This document shows, piece after piece, positions 21,946-32,756 of a DNA stretch of 64,000 nt. Positions within the stretch are counted from its first letter, which is position 1, and the number at the start of each line of letters is the position of its first letter. The translations under genes were made by a program, and so were the position numbers. The stretch lies in the NCBI GenBank assembly GCA_025531455.1, contig JAMYHL010000022.1, positions 62,001-126,000 on the forward strand. Direction: 5' to 3'. The DNA comes from Apiotrichum sp. Y4204 (Eukaryota > Basidiomycota > Tremellomycetes > Trichosporonales > Trichosporonaceae). The notes beneath the pieces are model-generated. The model did no database searches and was not told the DNA's origin. It was given only the letters and a program-made list of their open reading frames with translations.

Positions 21946-22639
21946 AGTGAATGGGAAGTTGGAGTTGAAGAGGGTAAAGGCAAGCGGTCAATGTATAGAC
22001 GACGAGTACGAAAGGTAACGAGCACCGAGCAGAGTATCGACGACGAGTGAGCCAACAGTCCAGTCTTAATATAGCCCAATGCCCAACTACTCCGCCGCTC
22101 ACGACGTCATCTGCACCTCACAACAACCACCCGCAAGCTCAGAGACAGTCGCGGTCCGCGGCAAACAAAAGAGTGTAAGTGGCCTGATTAGCGGAATGTT
22201 TGCCGGAGGCAATATGTACTGTATGCATGTGACGCTTCTCGGCAACTTGGTTCCAGCTTCCATCGGAGGCGGCCATCGTTGGCCTCGCGTGATGTCAGCC
22301 GGGTTCCGTCAGATATCGAGGTCAGAGATCAAAGTTAGTTGTCAGAGCGGAGGTGTACGTGATACTACTACTGATCACAAGCCGCGGCGGCCCGACACTT
22401 CACTGCCGCGCCGCAGGGCGAACCCGACGAGATACGCCGCGCCGCTGCCGAGGCGGGTTGCGCCGCGGCTGTCGATGGGGTGCTCTGATAGTAAAGAGCG
22501 GACTGTCAATGCGGTGAATCTGACCCTCTAAGCGAACACAGTGAACGCAACACAAGACGAGGTCGTGGCGATTTCCACAAAGATGTTTGGCTCGACGGCG
22601 CTACAAGCTCGACGACTTGGACAGGTTGTGGAAACGGAG
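21946..22639. other. Intergenic region, 0.7 kb
   Basis: Divergent upstream region of the NIS1-like gene (minus) and the SET-domain gene (plus). An open frame at 22079-22531 has no recognisable content. Nothing else seen. Confidence 0.5.
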
Positions 22640-24344
22640 ATGGACGACATGTCCGTTATTGTCAAGAAAAATGTCTGCATCGAGCGACAAGTGGAGGTGA
22701 TGCTGTTGTTTCTGCATCATCACAGACGTCGAGCTCATCCAGACGTGCAAGCAAACACACACCATGGCGCCGCCGATATGCTCTTCAAACCGAGTGGTTT
22801 GTATTGCTCCCGAGTCTAGCTGACAGCAGGACGCGGACAACCTCGCGCGCCGCTCAGCCTTGACGGACCGCCTGTCCTCCTCGCCCTACGACGCAGTGCT
22901 GTACCTGCGCCGCGCGGCGGCACACACCGCACTGGGATACTCTGACCTTGCAGCGGGTGACGCGTACCGCGCGCTATTGCTGTGCGACGACCTCGACGGA
23001 GGGGAATACGAGGAGCAGGCGCGGGACGCGCTCGAGGCGTGGACCGATGGGACAGCCCTGGAGGACGCGCTGTGGACTGTTCCCGATGAACTCTCCGCTG
23101 AAACTCTCGCCGAGGCGGTCTCACATGCCGCGTACCGTATCCTCTCCAGCGAGCTGCTCGCCGCCGGATGCCTCCACAGCGCAGCGACGTTCGCGGAGCG
23201 CGGACTCCGGTGTTTCCCAAACGACGAGGTGTTGCCCGCGACCCGGAAAGCGGTCAACGACGCCGCCCGGAAACGCCTCCGTATCGACTCGGAGGACGTG
23301 ATCCCCACCGCGGACCTTCCGGATCTCGGCTCGGCCCGCCGCGAGCTCTACGAGTGGAACACGCACGAGACGGACAGGTACGCGGCGAGCGCGATCGACG
23401 AGCTGAATACGCGCCTCCGCGTCGCGGCGCCAAAGTGCGCCGTGCGCGTCGCGACCCTCCCGGCTCTCCAAGCGGGAAAGGGCGAGACGTGTCGCCAGCT
23501 CGGTGTATTCGCGACTGAGGACATTGCGCCCGGGGAGAAGGTCTTGGAGGAGTATTCGCTCATCACGGCGAGCAACACGCACAAGGGGACGGTGTGCGAC
23601 GCGTGCTCCACCGAGCTCCCGGATACCTGCGTGCCGTGCGACGAGTGCGATGCGGCGTTCTGCTCCGAGTTCTGCCGCGACCAGGCGGATGAGCGGTACC
23701 ACCCCGCCGTGTGTGATCGCGAGGACTTTGACTCGATCGGCAAGGACCCGACCCCCACCGAGGCGGATCACAGCCTGTACCTCCTCCTCCTGGGGCGCGT
23801 GCTGGCGATTGCTGCGCATGGAGAGTGTCATCCGCTTGATGTCCCAGAAGTGAAATACCTCTGGGGCGACTTTACGCCGTCTGGTGCGCCGCCCTCGCTC
23901 CCCTTTACGTTCAAGTACAGCGTTGCGGAGCCGCTGCGCCTCCTCGAGGCGATGGACGTCGACATCTACGCCAACCCCGGCTACGACACGTGGGTCATGA
24001 ACACCCTGTACGCAAAGTTCCGCGGTGTCGCGTCCGCGCGCAAGACCGCCGGTGGGGCGGGAGGACCAGACGTCGCAGCTGTGCACCCCCTGTGGTGCCT
24101 TGCCAATCATGACTGCGATCCGAATGTCAGCTGGGAGTGGGGCGGGCGCATCGTCATGACTGCGCAGACGAGCCGGCTCCTCTCGGAACCGGGGCTGAGG
24201 GCGGGCGACGAGGTGCTCAATCACTACTGCGATCTCAATCTGCCCGTCAAGGAGCGGAGAGAGTGGGCGAGCGGGCCGCTTGGTGGCGACTGCATGTGCG
24301 CGCGGTGCGTCAAAGAGGCGGCAGAGGCGGAGGCTAGTGCCTAG
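22640..24344 (+). CDS. TPR/SET-domain protein with MYND-like zinc knuckle
   Basis: Likely protein-lysine methyltransferase-like protein of the fungal SET/TPR group. Exon 22640-22696 (MDDMSVIVKKNVCIERQVE) joins 22830-24344 in phase 0, giving 523 aa. Residues about 25-75 look TPR-like (LYLRRAAAHTALGYSDLAAGDAYRALLL). The SET domain is split: LGVFATEDIAPGEKVLEEYSLIT, then a zinc-binding insert with CDACS, CVPCDECDAAFCSEFC and H..VC, then NHDCDPNVSW and GDEVLNHYCDL. A post-SET CMCARC follows. The start is uncertain (in-frame ATGs at 22583, 22640, 22649). The 133-nt first intron is long for this genome and may itself hide a small exon. Whether it methylates histones is unknown; NHDCDPN and the late tyrosine are present. 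Confidence 0.85.
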
Positions 24345-24482
24345 ACCTGCAGGCTTGGACAGGGTATAGATGTGCTGCATGCTTCGGCTGCAGGTTGTAC
24401 ATTACATAGGAGGCTATCGCGATGGTATTCAATTCCTTTTCGTGTCTATGCCGTGTATCAGGTGATCTAGGCGTGGTGTGTT

Positions 24483-26141
24483 CTAAACAGTGGGTGCAGC
24501 CGGCTCATTGGCCTTGAGGGTGTGAGCAGGCTCTTCAGCCTTGACCGCAGCTGCTGGCTCATCAATCTTGACCGCAGTTGTGGCGGGCTCGTCGGCCGTG
24601 ACCGCAGGTGCAGCGGGTTCATCGACCTTGACAACAGTTGCCACAGGCTCCTCGACCTTCGCCGGCGGGACAGCGGTTTCTTCCTTCTCCTTCATGTCGA
24701 CGGCGTACTTGATGCCCATGCCGGCGGGCGGAACCCATTCCTTGCCGTCGTCGTCGACACGCGTGCCTTCAGGGGAGACGTGGCAGAACCTTCGAAGTCA
24801 GCAATGTAGCAAGCGGCGGAGCGACATGTGCTGTCGCGCTGTCCCGACGTACTTGTTCAGCTCGGGCCAATACTTCTCGAAGTCGTACTTGAAGTTGTAC
24901 TGCCCGCCAACAGCCTTGTCGAGCTGGTTGAGCTCCACGAACTCGCTGAGGTTCGGATTGAAGCGGATCTGCTGTCAGCTGCGAAAATTCAAATTCAGCT
25001 TACCTTTTCACGGCTGACCGGGTCGATGAATGGGGACACGGCGGTGAAGAACGCGTTGAGCCACCACGGGACGTTGAGCACGAACGCGCGTCCAAGGCCT
25101 GTGTGAGTCAGTGTCGTCCCAGCGCCTCGCTCGCTCAAGAAACAGAAAACGCACGCTCGACATAGTGGTTTTGCAGAATGTTGAGTACCTGCCGGCCGAT
25201 ACTGAGGCTCTGCTGCTGGCCACTCGACATTTGGCGATACTGTGCGTCAGCTCAAACCACAAGCTCGTTGATCATTGTGCGGCACACTCACGTCAATAAT
25301 AAGAGCCACATTCTCCTGATTCGGGGGCATGAGGTCGATCGCGCGTTCCCTGGGGTAAGCAACCGGTTTGGGTCTTGCTATTTCAACTCACAAAAAGTAG
25401 ACGAGGTGCCGCACCTGACGCGGCGACTCCTTGGTGTTCTGCCGCGACGGGAACATGTAGAGCAGCGGGCGGCCATCCTTGTCGAATCCAGAGAGGACGC
25501 TGCATGTCAACAAAACAGTGATCGAGGCGAGCCGTGCGTGTCACTCGAGCGCCACAATCCGGCAGAAGACAAGTGAACTGCAGGACCGTAGCAACTCGCT
25601 TCTCGTCTAGCTTCTGGCTCCACTCACAGCTTTCCAGACTCCTCCTCGGGCGCCACTTCGGCAGGCTCGATGAGGTCGGGGCGGTATTCGCGGCGCCACT
25701 CGAGCGTGCCCTTTATGCGTTTCTTTGCATCCTCGAGCTTCCACTTGGCCGCACGCATGTAGCGCGGATGTGTTCCCGGGTCGGCGAGAAAGCGCGCCTC
25801 CCAGCGGTAGTACTCGTCCGTCTCGGGGAGCGCGATGGTCGCCGTGTACTGGTCTCAGTTATCCGCGAGTTATACCCCACCAGTAACCTAACGCTCGGGT
25901 AGTGGACGCAGCTCAACTCACCTCACGCAGCGCAGCAATCTGCCCAGTTAGTACGTTCCCCCGCACATAGACGCACCATTTCCTCCTGCTCTGGTGTGTA
26001 CACGTGCGCCTGCACCGCGACGCCGGCGGGGGGCAGCGTAATCGGCGCGAAGGCAGCGGGTTCTACGTTGCCATTCTCCTCCTTTTCGTTGGCCTTGTCC
26101 GTTGTGGCCGCGGCGGACCGCCCAAACTTGAAGAACGACAT
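24483..26141 (-). CDS. Sec14/CRAL-TRIO lipid transfer protein
   Basis: Nine exons on the minus strand: 25977-26141, 25922-25939, 25628-25848, 25392-25499, 25292-25349, 25155-25239, 25004-25098, 24853-24968, 24483-24789. They total 390 aa in perfect phase. The second exon is only 18 nt (IAALRE). The CRAL-TRIO-N part contains RYMRAAKWKLEDAKKRI and TLEWRREY. The lipid-binding domain shows VLSGFDKDGRPLLYMFPSRQ, then VYFLERAIDLMPPNQENVALIID, then VERLGRAFVLNVPWWLNAFF and ending DKAVGGQYNF. Such proteins exchange phosphatidylinositol for another lipid at Golgi, ER-contact or plasma membranes. The C-terminal tail, absent from classical Sec14, carries about six degenerate repeats around the core (D/E)EPA. 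N-terminal 50 residues are low-complexity. Confidence 0.92.
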
Positions 26142-26645
26142 GGGGGATAGTGGAGAGGGGGGAAGTGCAAGGAGAAGTTGAGTTTGTGGTGCTTGCGATC
26201 TTTTTATAGTTGCTGCTCGTCGAATGGGTTGCGTCGGATGATCGCGGTGGGGCAGCGATTTGAGTGATCCGTGCGGCGCGCGGCGCGTGCGGCGTAAATC
26301 AAAGATCAAAGATCTGGAGACGTGAAGGGCTGAGACACGAGCGCCACGGGGGAGTGTGTAGAAGTGGTAAAGCTGCGGTGCTACAGACCCGATGAAGATG
26401 ATGTGAGGAGGGTATAAGAAGTATGCATGCAAGGTCGCTTGAATGTGTGCACACAAACTCTGTCCGATGGGGTGGCAAAGTAGGAACGATGGACGGGTGG
26501 GACGATGGTCGCGTTTGGCGCGTTTGGCGTGTCATGACCACCTCTCCCCCAGGTGCCAGGCATCTCCCTCAAACTCAAAGACGACCAGATGTCCAAGATC
26601 TACATGCTCGCAACGCTCTACAACCTACAATGCTCCCCGAGTCAT
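26142..26645. other. Intergenic region, 0.5 kb
   Basis: Upstream region of the Sec14-type gene and 3' flank of the alpha/beta hydrolase gene; both are transcribed leftwards. No coding or RNA signal is supported. Confidence 0.5.
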
Positions 26646-27760
26646 CTAGAATGCCTCGCTGGCACTCGCTCCCCACCGCCAGAGCCACTCAGCAGCGAGT
26701 TGGACCATCTCAGGCGAACAAATGTGTCCCCTGTCCTTCTGGATCCAAAACCGCACGTCGCCGGGGTACTCCTCCATGATACTTTTGAGCGCCGCGCGCC
26801 CAAGGCCATACGGGACGAGCGCGTCTTCCTCGCCATACAGACAAAGAATCTTTTTCCCAGTGTACGCGCCGCGCCGCGTCGGGAGCTCGTACAGCCGCCG
26901 CAGCGTGTCAGGGTAGGGGCGGTCCGTTGTGCCGAGTGTACCATCGCGCTCGTACGCGATTGTCAAAAGTGTCCCCAGCCGTTCTGGGGGAATCGAGACA
27001 ATCGGGACGCCGACGCGCACCCGCGGGTCATCCCGCAACAGCCGCCAGGTGACGTGTCCTGGAGTCAATAACGCCATACCACCTCGAAAGCTCAAATTGG
27101 ACTCACCGCCCATGGACACGCCGCACGCCATCCAGTTGCTGACGACGCGCTCGTCTCCGGGAAAGAGGTACACGGGAAGAAAGTCCATGACGAGCTGGTA
27201 GTCGTGCACGCCGCCGGTGACGACGGTGAGCATGTCGGCCGGCCGGTTCGGGTCTCGGTAGTGCGAGAGGCCGTCGGGGTTGCGGCGCCGCTCGCCGTGG
27301 TTGCGCTGGTCGAGGCAGACGACGATCACGTCGTGCGTCTGCGTGCGGGTGTCCTCGGCTGCGAGACGCTGCATCTCGCCGACTATCCCCGAGGCCATTG
27401 GCTCCATCTGCTTGGCGCGGTTCGTCCACCCGTGTGCGAGCATCTTGGCGTGAGCAGGAAATGTCAAAGGAAGCGGCCGTGAACATTCGTCCCAACCCAT
27501 GCGCACAGACATACCACAACGGCGACTGGCCTATTACTCCCGCTAATCTCCTCGAGGCCATACACGTTAACCGCGAGGTCTACGAGCATGACGACGCGGT
27601 GTGACGCCTTGGGGTGTCCGAGGGAGAGGTTGCCAAAGTCCATGACGTGCGTCGCGTCGCCGGGGTTGGTCTTGCGGGCGGCATTGGCGACCGCGTCCGT
27701 CGGAATCGGGACGTCGGGCGTCGAGATGTCGATGAACGACGGGTCGCGGATCGGCTTCAT
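26646..27760 (-). CDS. Alpha/beta hydrolase (dienelactone hydrolase/YtaP-like)
   Basis: Exons 27515-27760, 27107-27443 and 26646-27058 (introns 71 and 48 nt) encode 331 aa. The core shows RPVAVVMLAHGWTN (strand and oxyanion region), VVCLDQRNHGER, the nucleophile elbow GVSMGGHVTWRLLRDDPRV with Ser192, LCLYGEEDALVPY (acid) and KDRGHICSPEMV (histidine). The 48-nt second intron has no stop and is a multiple of three, so the unspliced frame is also open, but GVSMGG-HVTWR is continuous in the family, so the intron is used. Cytosolic; substrate unknown. The start at 27760 is the first ATG after a stretch without coding character. The next gene (AhpD-like) is divergent. Confidence 0.87.
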
Positions 27761-28492
27761 GCTGGGTGAGTGGAGAAGAGAGGATGAGAGGTGAGAGGGG
27801 GTTAGTCGTCCACGGAAGATAAGTGCTGCAGAACTCGGATGTCGGGATGTGGATGTGGAATTAGCAAAATGATGGGAGCGGAGTTGGCCGGCTGGTCGGT
27901 AATTGCTTTCCGTCTCTTCTCTAACTGGTCTGGAGCTCCTCTGAAGCACCATTTCTTTCATGCTGAGCCATTCAGTTGATGAAGGCCACGAACGTATATA
28001 TACGGCCTGACTATGAGCAGCACGCCGAGCCGCCATTGCCCAGAAACAGCGTATGCAGACAGACTCATTGCGAGGTGGGCTCGAGTTCAACTGTCGATTC
28101 GTCCACATTCCGCCCGATCACTCTACCGCCGGCTGCCCACCGCCACCATTCTACCGAGAGTAGTAACAACAAACAGCCGCACTTGAACATCCTCTTCTAC
28201 TGACAGCAGTACTAAGTAGTAGTGAGTCCATCTCCGTCGGGGCTATTGCACCTCTTGATTGATGGTTTGCACACCACTCGAGCCACAAGCGGTGCCAATG
28301 GTGCCAATCCACACAAGTACACAAGTACGCCAGAGAGAGCCGTGCCTTGATCTGCACGTGGAATTTAGCCGATGTCGCGATCGTCGCCACCCATATCGGC
28401 CATCAGATCTCTCTCCAAGGCCTCCAGACACTGGCCGCGATAAATACCAGCTGCCTCGCTACGGACCTCCCAATGCCCATCTAACGACCACC
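27761..28492. other. Divergent intergenic region, 0.7 kb
   Basis: Shared upstream region of the hydrolase (minus) and AhpD-like (plus) genes. An upstream open frame continues into each gene, but ATG context and loss of coding character argue for the starts given. No other signal. Confidence 0.5.
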
Positions 28493-29416
28493 ATGACCAT
28501 GACCCAGCCCAGCGCCAACGCAGCCGCCAAAGTATCTCTGAGCCCGGCGCTGAAGGCGCTCATCGCAAAGCCCGAGGCGCGCGGCGCGCCCCCGCCCGCA
28601 CCGCCGTTCAAGACCACGGCCGCTGCGCTCTCAACCATCCGCGAAGCCGCCCCGGCCGGCGACGATGCGTGGCTCGTCCTCTCCGCGGCGGCGATCTGCG
28701 CGATTGCCTCTCCCGACACCCTGTGCCAGCTGTACGACTTTGCCACTGAGGGATGCGATACGGAGACCTGTGTGCATGTCGCGGCGGTGCGTGCAGACAT
28801 ACTGTAACTGACATTTGCTGATGGCAGGTGATCCGCGAAACGGGACTCAAGTGCGTCAGCTTTAGCGGAGTAAGTGTGCGTGGTAATGACGACTGACAGC
28901 AGGCGCCGACAGTGGGTTTTCCGAAAGGCTAACACTCTAACTGGAGGCAATCAACAACCTCAACGCATTGCGCGCACACCTTCCGGATCCCGTCGTCGCA
29001 GGTCTATACAGGGAATCGCAGCGGTACGTCCCCTTCCATCCCCCTCTGACTCCAGGGAACCAGACGCGGCCGCCGATGCGCGGGGCGAGGCCCTCCTTCG
29101 CTTAGACGGAATCTACACCGACCCCGCTCTCGCCGGCGCACACCCCGACCTCCCAGGCTACATTCTCAACCACTACGCATCCCTCCAGTCCGAGCCGGCA
29201 GGCGAGCCACCACAGGGGTCGTACCGCCTCGGCCCGGTGCTTACGGCTCTTGCGGGTGCGGCCGTCGGGCGAGCACACGGCGGCGCGTATCTCGAGGAAT
29301 ACCTCGATGCCCTCGTGCGCGCGGATGCAAAGGGCCGTCTCGCGTCCGAGGATGGACTGGTGTGGGCGCTCGAGAGCGTGGATTGTATCGTAGCGCTGTT
29401 CGAGGAGAATGGGTGA
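28493..29416 (+). CDS. AhpD/carboxymuconolactone decarboxylase-like protein
   Basis: Five exons, 28493-28786, 28828-28869, 28903-28911, 28947-29023 and 29056-29416, encode 260 aa in perfect phase. The third exon is a 9-nt micro-exon (Ala-Pro-Thr) flanked by introns of 33 and 35 nt. It is required to rebuild VIRETGLKCVSFSGAPTAIN, which continues NLNALRAHLP; this matches the fungal AhpD-like family block LRE.GLK.....G.P..IN.L..LR. The C-terminal half has HPDLPGYILNHYASL, LGPVLTALAGAAVGR and ESVDCIVALFEENG. The classical CxxC of bacterial AhpD is not obvious, so peroxidase-reducing activity should not be assumed. Localisation unclear. Confidence 0.8.
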
Positions 29417-29845
29417 ATGGCCGTGGTGGCGTTCATGATTGCCCACCCTGGACGTTGCCGCCGGCTGGCGTAACCCCTGTCCGTCCGTCGGAGTGCGATA
29501 TGAAGTGACAAAGTAACCGAAAGGCCAGATTGAAAACATGCTTTCTTGGACTGGTGCTCTCTCGGAATTGAGCATTACTCTTCGGATGGTAGCATGTATC
29601 CTCTGGCACAACCATTGTATCTGATCGATATGGATGTACTCTGTATATTACACCGGATGGGAAGTTAAAAGCAAACACAGTGTGGTAGAACTGGTGCTCG
29701 GACGGGATCGGGACAATGCACATGTACATACACAACACACAGGTGCGCTATACCCCGCTGCAAGGTTCTATGAGCTCTATGCTAGGTTCTTCGGTCCTCA
29801 AGGTCGGTGGCCGGCACTCGATTCTCAAGTCTCCGCGTCCCTTCT
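29417..29845. other. Short convergent intergenic region
   Basis: Lies between two genes transcribed toward each other (AhpD-like and zincin). It contains only 3' flanks; no signal seen. Confidence 0.5.
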
Positions 29846-31144
29846 CTAGTGGTGGTGGCCACAGGTACACTCGTGGTTCTCGTCGTCGTCAAAGTTCTCC
29901 CACTCCTCAATGCCGGCGCCAAGCGAGACATCAGGCGGGGCACCCTCGCGGCTCCTGCGCGCAGTACCGCCCCTCTTCCTGACGGGCTTGTCGTTCGTCA
30001 AGCGTCGGTGACAGACATCATTCTTGTTCGAGACGTACTCCTCCATCGCGTCCTTGATGAGCTTGGTCTGGTGGGAGATCTTGCTCGCGCTGTCATTCTT
30101 GAAAAAGTCCCTCAGGCCACCAGGGACGAACCGGTCGTAGAACGCAGCCGCGACCGAGTCGGCAAAGTTCTCCACTTGGGACGATTGGGAGTATTCGGAA
30201 ATCACCGCGCTGTCCTGCGCCAGCGCCTCGGCCCACTTTTTCGTGAGCGAGAAACGCGTCTTGGGCGAAGTGCCAAAGATGCGCTTGTCAATGCTGTGCC
30301 CGAGCTCGTGGATCCACACCCCGATATGGCGGTCAGCCGAGTGCTCGCCCATAATGACGACGTTGTCATTGCTGTTATATGCCCAGCTCGAACCGGTCTT
30401 AGTTGGGATCGCGCCAATATGACGGATCATGGAGCGCAGGCGGACCGGGAGCCGCCCAAACGTCTCTGCCAGCTCCTCCTTGCTCACCTGCGCGTCCTTA
30501 TGTTGGCAGATCAACCACTCGGACCCGCAGTCGCCGTACTTGACGCTAAAGGTGTCCATGTCCATGGGCGAGTACGTCAGGTTGTTCTTGTAATCTCCCT
30601 TTGTCGCCATCTCCTTGCACGCGATCGGGATCCAGTCCTGGTTGCCCTTCCAGGCAGTGAGCGTGTACGGTATCGCGGGGAGCGCCTCGCGCAGCTTTGG
30701 ACCCATGGGGGTTTTCCAAGTACCCTTTGTAAGTGAGGGTTTCTTAATCTCGCTGCGGGGAAGCTGCTCCGTCTCGGCCTGCCGCTTCGGACCGGATTGC
30801 TGGGGCGGCGGCGGCGTGTCCGACTTTGGCGGTTGGGGGGGCGCGGGCTTTTCAGAGTGGGCGAGGGCGCTCCTGTTCGTAAGAGACACGGGGGGCTGCT
30901 GCGGAGAGGCAACAGAGGCAACAGCTGATGCGGAGACAGTGACTGGCACAACGGCCGTGGCGGCCTGCGTGCCGCATGGTGGCCCAGCAGCGTTCGGCGG
31001 CTGTCCCACCGGGACTGGAGGTGATCCAGAGGGGTTCGGAGACGCCGCAGGGACCGGGAGGGTGTGACGCGGCGCCTGGGGATCCGCCGGATGAGCGTCC
31101 ACGACCAGCGCGGAGATGAGTGCGACTAGCGCGATGATACGCAT
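29846..31144 (-). CDS. Secreted zincin-type metalloprotease-like protein
   Basis: Single-exon gene, 432 aa. Signal peptide MRIIALVALISALVVDA, then a Pro/Ala/Ser-rich pro-region (about 20-135) that contains KR at GPKRQAETE, a likely Kex2 site. The catalytic part contains WIHELGHSID: His279, Glu280 and His283 form the HExxH zinc site of zincins. A third ligand may lie in the downstream VENFADSVAAAFYDRF block (Glu/Asp). Cys pairs around ACKEM and DCGSEWLIC and CHRRL suggest disulphides. The C-terminus is acidic and ends CTCGHHH, a possible metal-binding tail. The arrangement resembles fungal secreted putative peptidases with a conserved HELGH; substrate unknown. A TATAAAG element lies near 31360 on the minus strand. 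Confidence 0.85.
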   Translation of the reverse strand: MRIIALVALISALVVDAHPADPQAPRHTLPVPAASPNPSGSPPVPVGQPPNAAGPPCGTQAATAVVPVTVSASAVASVASPQQPPVSLTNRSALAHSEKPAPPQPPKSDTPPPPQQSGPKRQAETEQLPRSEIKKPSLTKGTWKTPMGPKLREALPAIPYTLTAWKGNQDWIPIACKEMATKGDYKNNLTYSPMDMDTFSVKYGDCGSEWLICQHKDAQVSKEELAETFGRLPVRLRSMIRHIGAIPTKTGSSWAYNSNDNVVIMGEHSADRHIGVWIHELGHSIDKRIFGTSPKTRFSLTKKWAEALAQDSAVISEYSQSSQVENFADSVAAAFYDRFVPGGLRDFFKNDSASKISHQTKLIKDAMEEYVSNKNDVCHRRLTNDKPVRKRGGTARRSREGAPPDVSLGAGIEEWENFDDDENHECTCGHHH

Positions 31145-32756
31145 CCTGTGCGATGTGAGTGGGGTCAGAGAGGGTGAGGTGGGGAAGAGGGGGTTAGGGT
31201 GAAAGGTGAGTGGAAGAGAGGTGAGCAGGTGGGGAGTTGAAGGATTGATGGGTTAGAAAGAGTGTGGAACGCTCAGCGTTGGAAGGAACGAATGTGGTGC
31301 GCGCAGCGCTGGAGGGGAAGGGTTTGTGCTGTTTTGTCTGATATCTTGTCCTGAGACTTTATACGTCTGAAATCTGTCAAAGTTGTGGATCGGGGATGTG
31401 CCATTCTAGGATGGAGTATCGAGGACGCGAGCCTCGGTGACTGCGATGGGCTGCGAGCTCGGTGCGATGGACAGCTGTGCCCCACGATGATACGCGATGA
31501 TGGCTCCCTCCCGCGTGGCACACCGGTCACTGGCTGCGGAGCAAGGAGATGAACAGTGGACAGTCGGGGCACAGGTTGACCAAGTGTGCGTTCTCGCATC
31601 AACATGCCCACCCTCTCCGGTGCTCCATAAACGTAGCATGCTCTGGGTCTGCCAGCTCTGACCGAGGAGGCAGGCAAAGCAAGAGTAGAATGACCACATC
31701 CCGGCGAGTATAAGGTTTGAAACGCGTGCGCAGACACGCAACTGCTGTGCAGTTTGCCTCGCCGTCGCGCATGGCTTGGCGTTTCGGTAAAACCGGTACC
31801 AGTGCTGACTGTCGCCAGCCGTGTTCTCGCTCTCAACAAGTCATGCCGGGTGCTACCGTATCGCTGCTAACTGCTGTGCAGGTGTGCCCACGGAGGAAAT
31901 GCTGTTTTTCACTCGTTGATGCGGGAGATGGTTGGCGGAGATGTGGTGGGACGGCGCTTTCTACACACTACTCTAAATCTCTCCAATTCTCCAAATCACG
32001 GGTCCACCTGCTGAGCGCTATTCTATGTTGGCCATGTTCCACGGTCTGCGTGCAGGCGTTTGGAATGCATGAGATGAAGCGGTAGGAGCGGGCAGCGGGG
32101 GGTAAGATCAATTACGAAGAGCAGACATGGAGATATGGAGATGCCGAACACCGGGCATTGCACAATCAGCACGCAGTAACAGTGTGCAGCGGAGAGCGGG
32201 CAGATCGATCTGATGTGTGCCAACCTTGGCTATTCAGCACAGCACATCTCTTACATTGCACAGTGCCCAGTATACAGTTGCGTACACACATTGTGCAGCC
32301 GAGGATTCTACTGTACGGCTAGGAGCTGCGCGCTCCGGTACCTCTGATGTACGTATGCACCACCGCCAATGTGCTTCTCACCAACCGTGAACGTAACTGG
32401 ACGCTGGACTGATCGGCTTGCATTCTAACGGGCGCTGCCTCGATCGCGAGATACCGATCAGGTCGGAGCGCGGAGAGGCCGGAGGAGTTGTACCGATGAG
32501 AGTTGCATACCTCCGAGAGGCAAGGAGCCAGTGAGCAATGGAACGGTGGAGCGCCACGCGACTTCGGGTTGTAGCGGAGAACATGCTCGGCGATGTGAGA
32601 TTGTGAGTTTCCTCTCCGGCGCCATCTGCACCCATGGTCAGCAACGTTCCTGTGATCCCACACAACCGGCAGCTCTCAACATCAGTAGGGCAGTAGCGTC
32701 TCATCATTGCATAGACCACGTTAACGTTTCTCTCATTATACAACTATACACCGCGC
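31145..32756. other. Intergenic region, 1.6 kb
   Basis: Upstream of the zincin gene and downstream of the HSP12-like gene. Open frames in this stretch (for example 31273-31839 minus) carry no family motif and no codon pattern like the neighbours. No tRNA found. I see nothing else. Confidence 0.5.

Noticed and set aside
22079..22531. Open frame of 150 codons upstream of the SET-domain gene
   Set aside because: No motif, no signal peptide, codon use unlike the neighbours, and it lies in a divergent promoter region.
23121..24380. Minus-strand open frame of 419 codons opposite the SET-domain gene
   Set aside because: Shadow frame of a well-supported SET/TPR exon; Arg/Val/Gly-rich composition and no motif.
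28259..28492. N-terminal extension of the AhpD-like protein to 28259
   Set aside because: The extension is His/Arg/Pro-rich without family similarity; ATG at 28493 has better context (CCACCATGACC) and fits the expected start.
29807..30736. Plus-strand open frame of 309 codons opposite the zincin gene
   Set aside because: Complement of the HELGH protease exon; no family motif.
31273..31839. Minus-strand open frame of 188 codons in the spacer upstream of the zincin gene
   Set aside because: Arg/Ser/Pro-rich with no domain, overlapping other equally long frames; looks like chance in GC-rich DNA.
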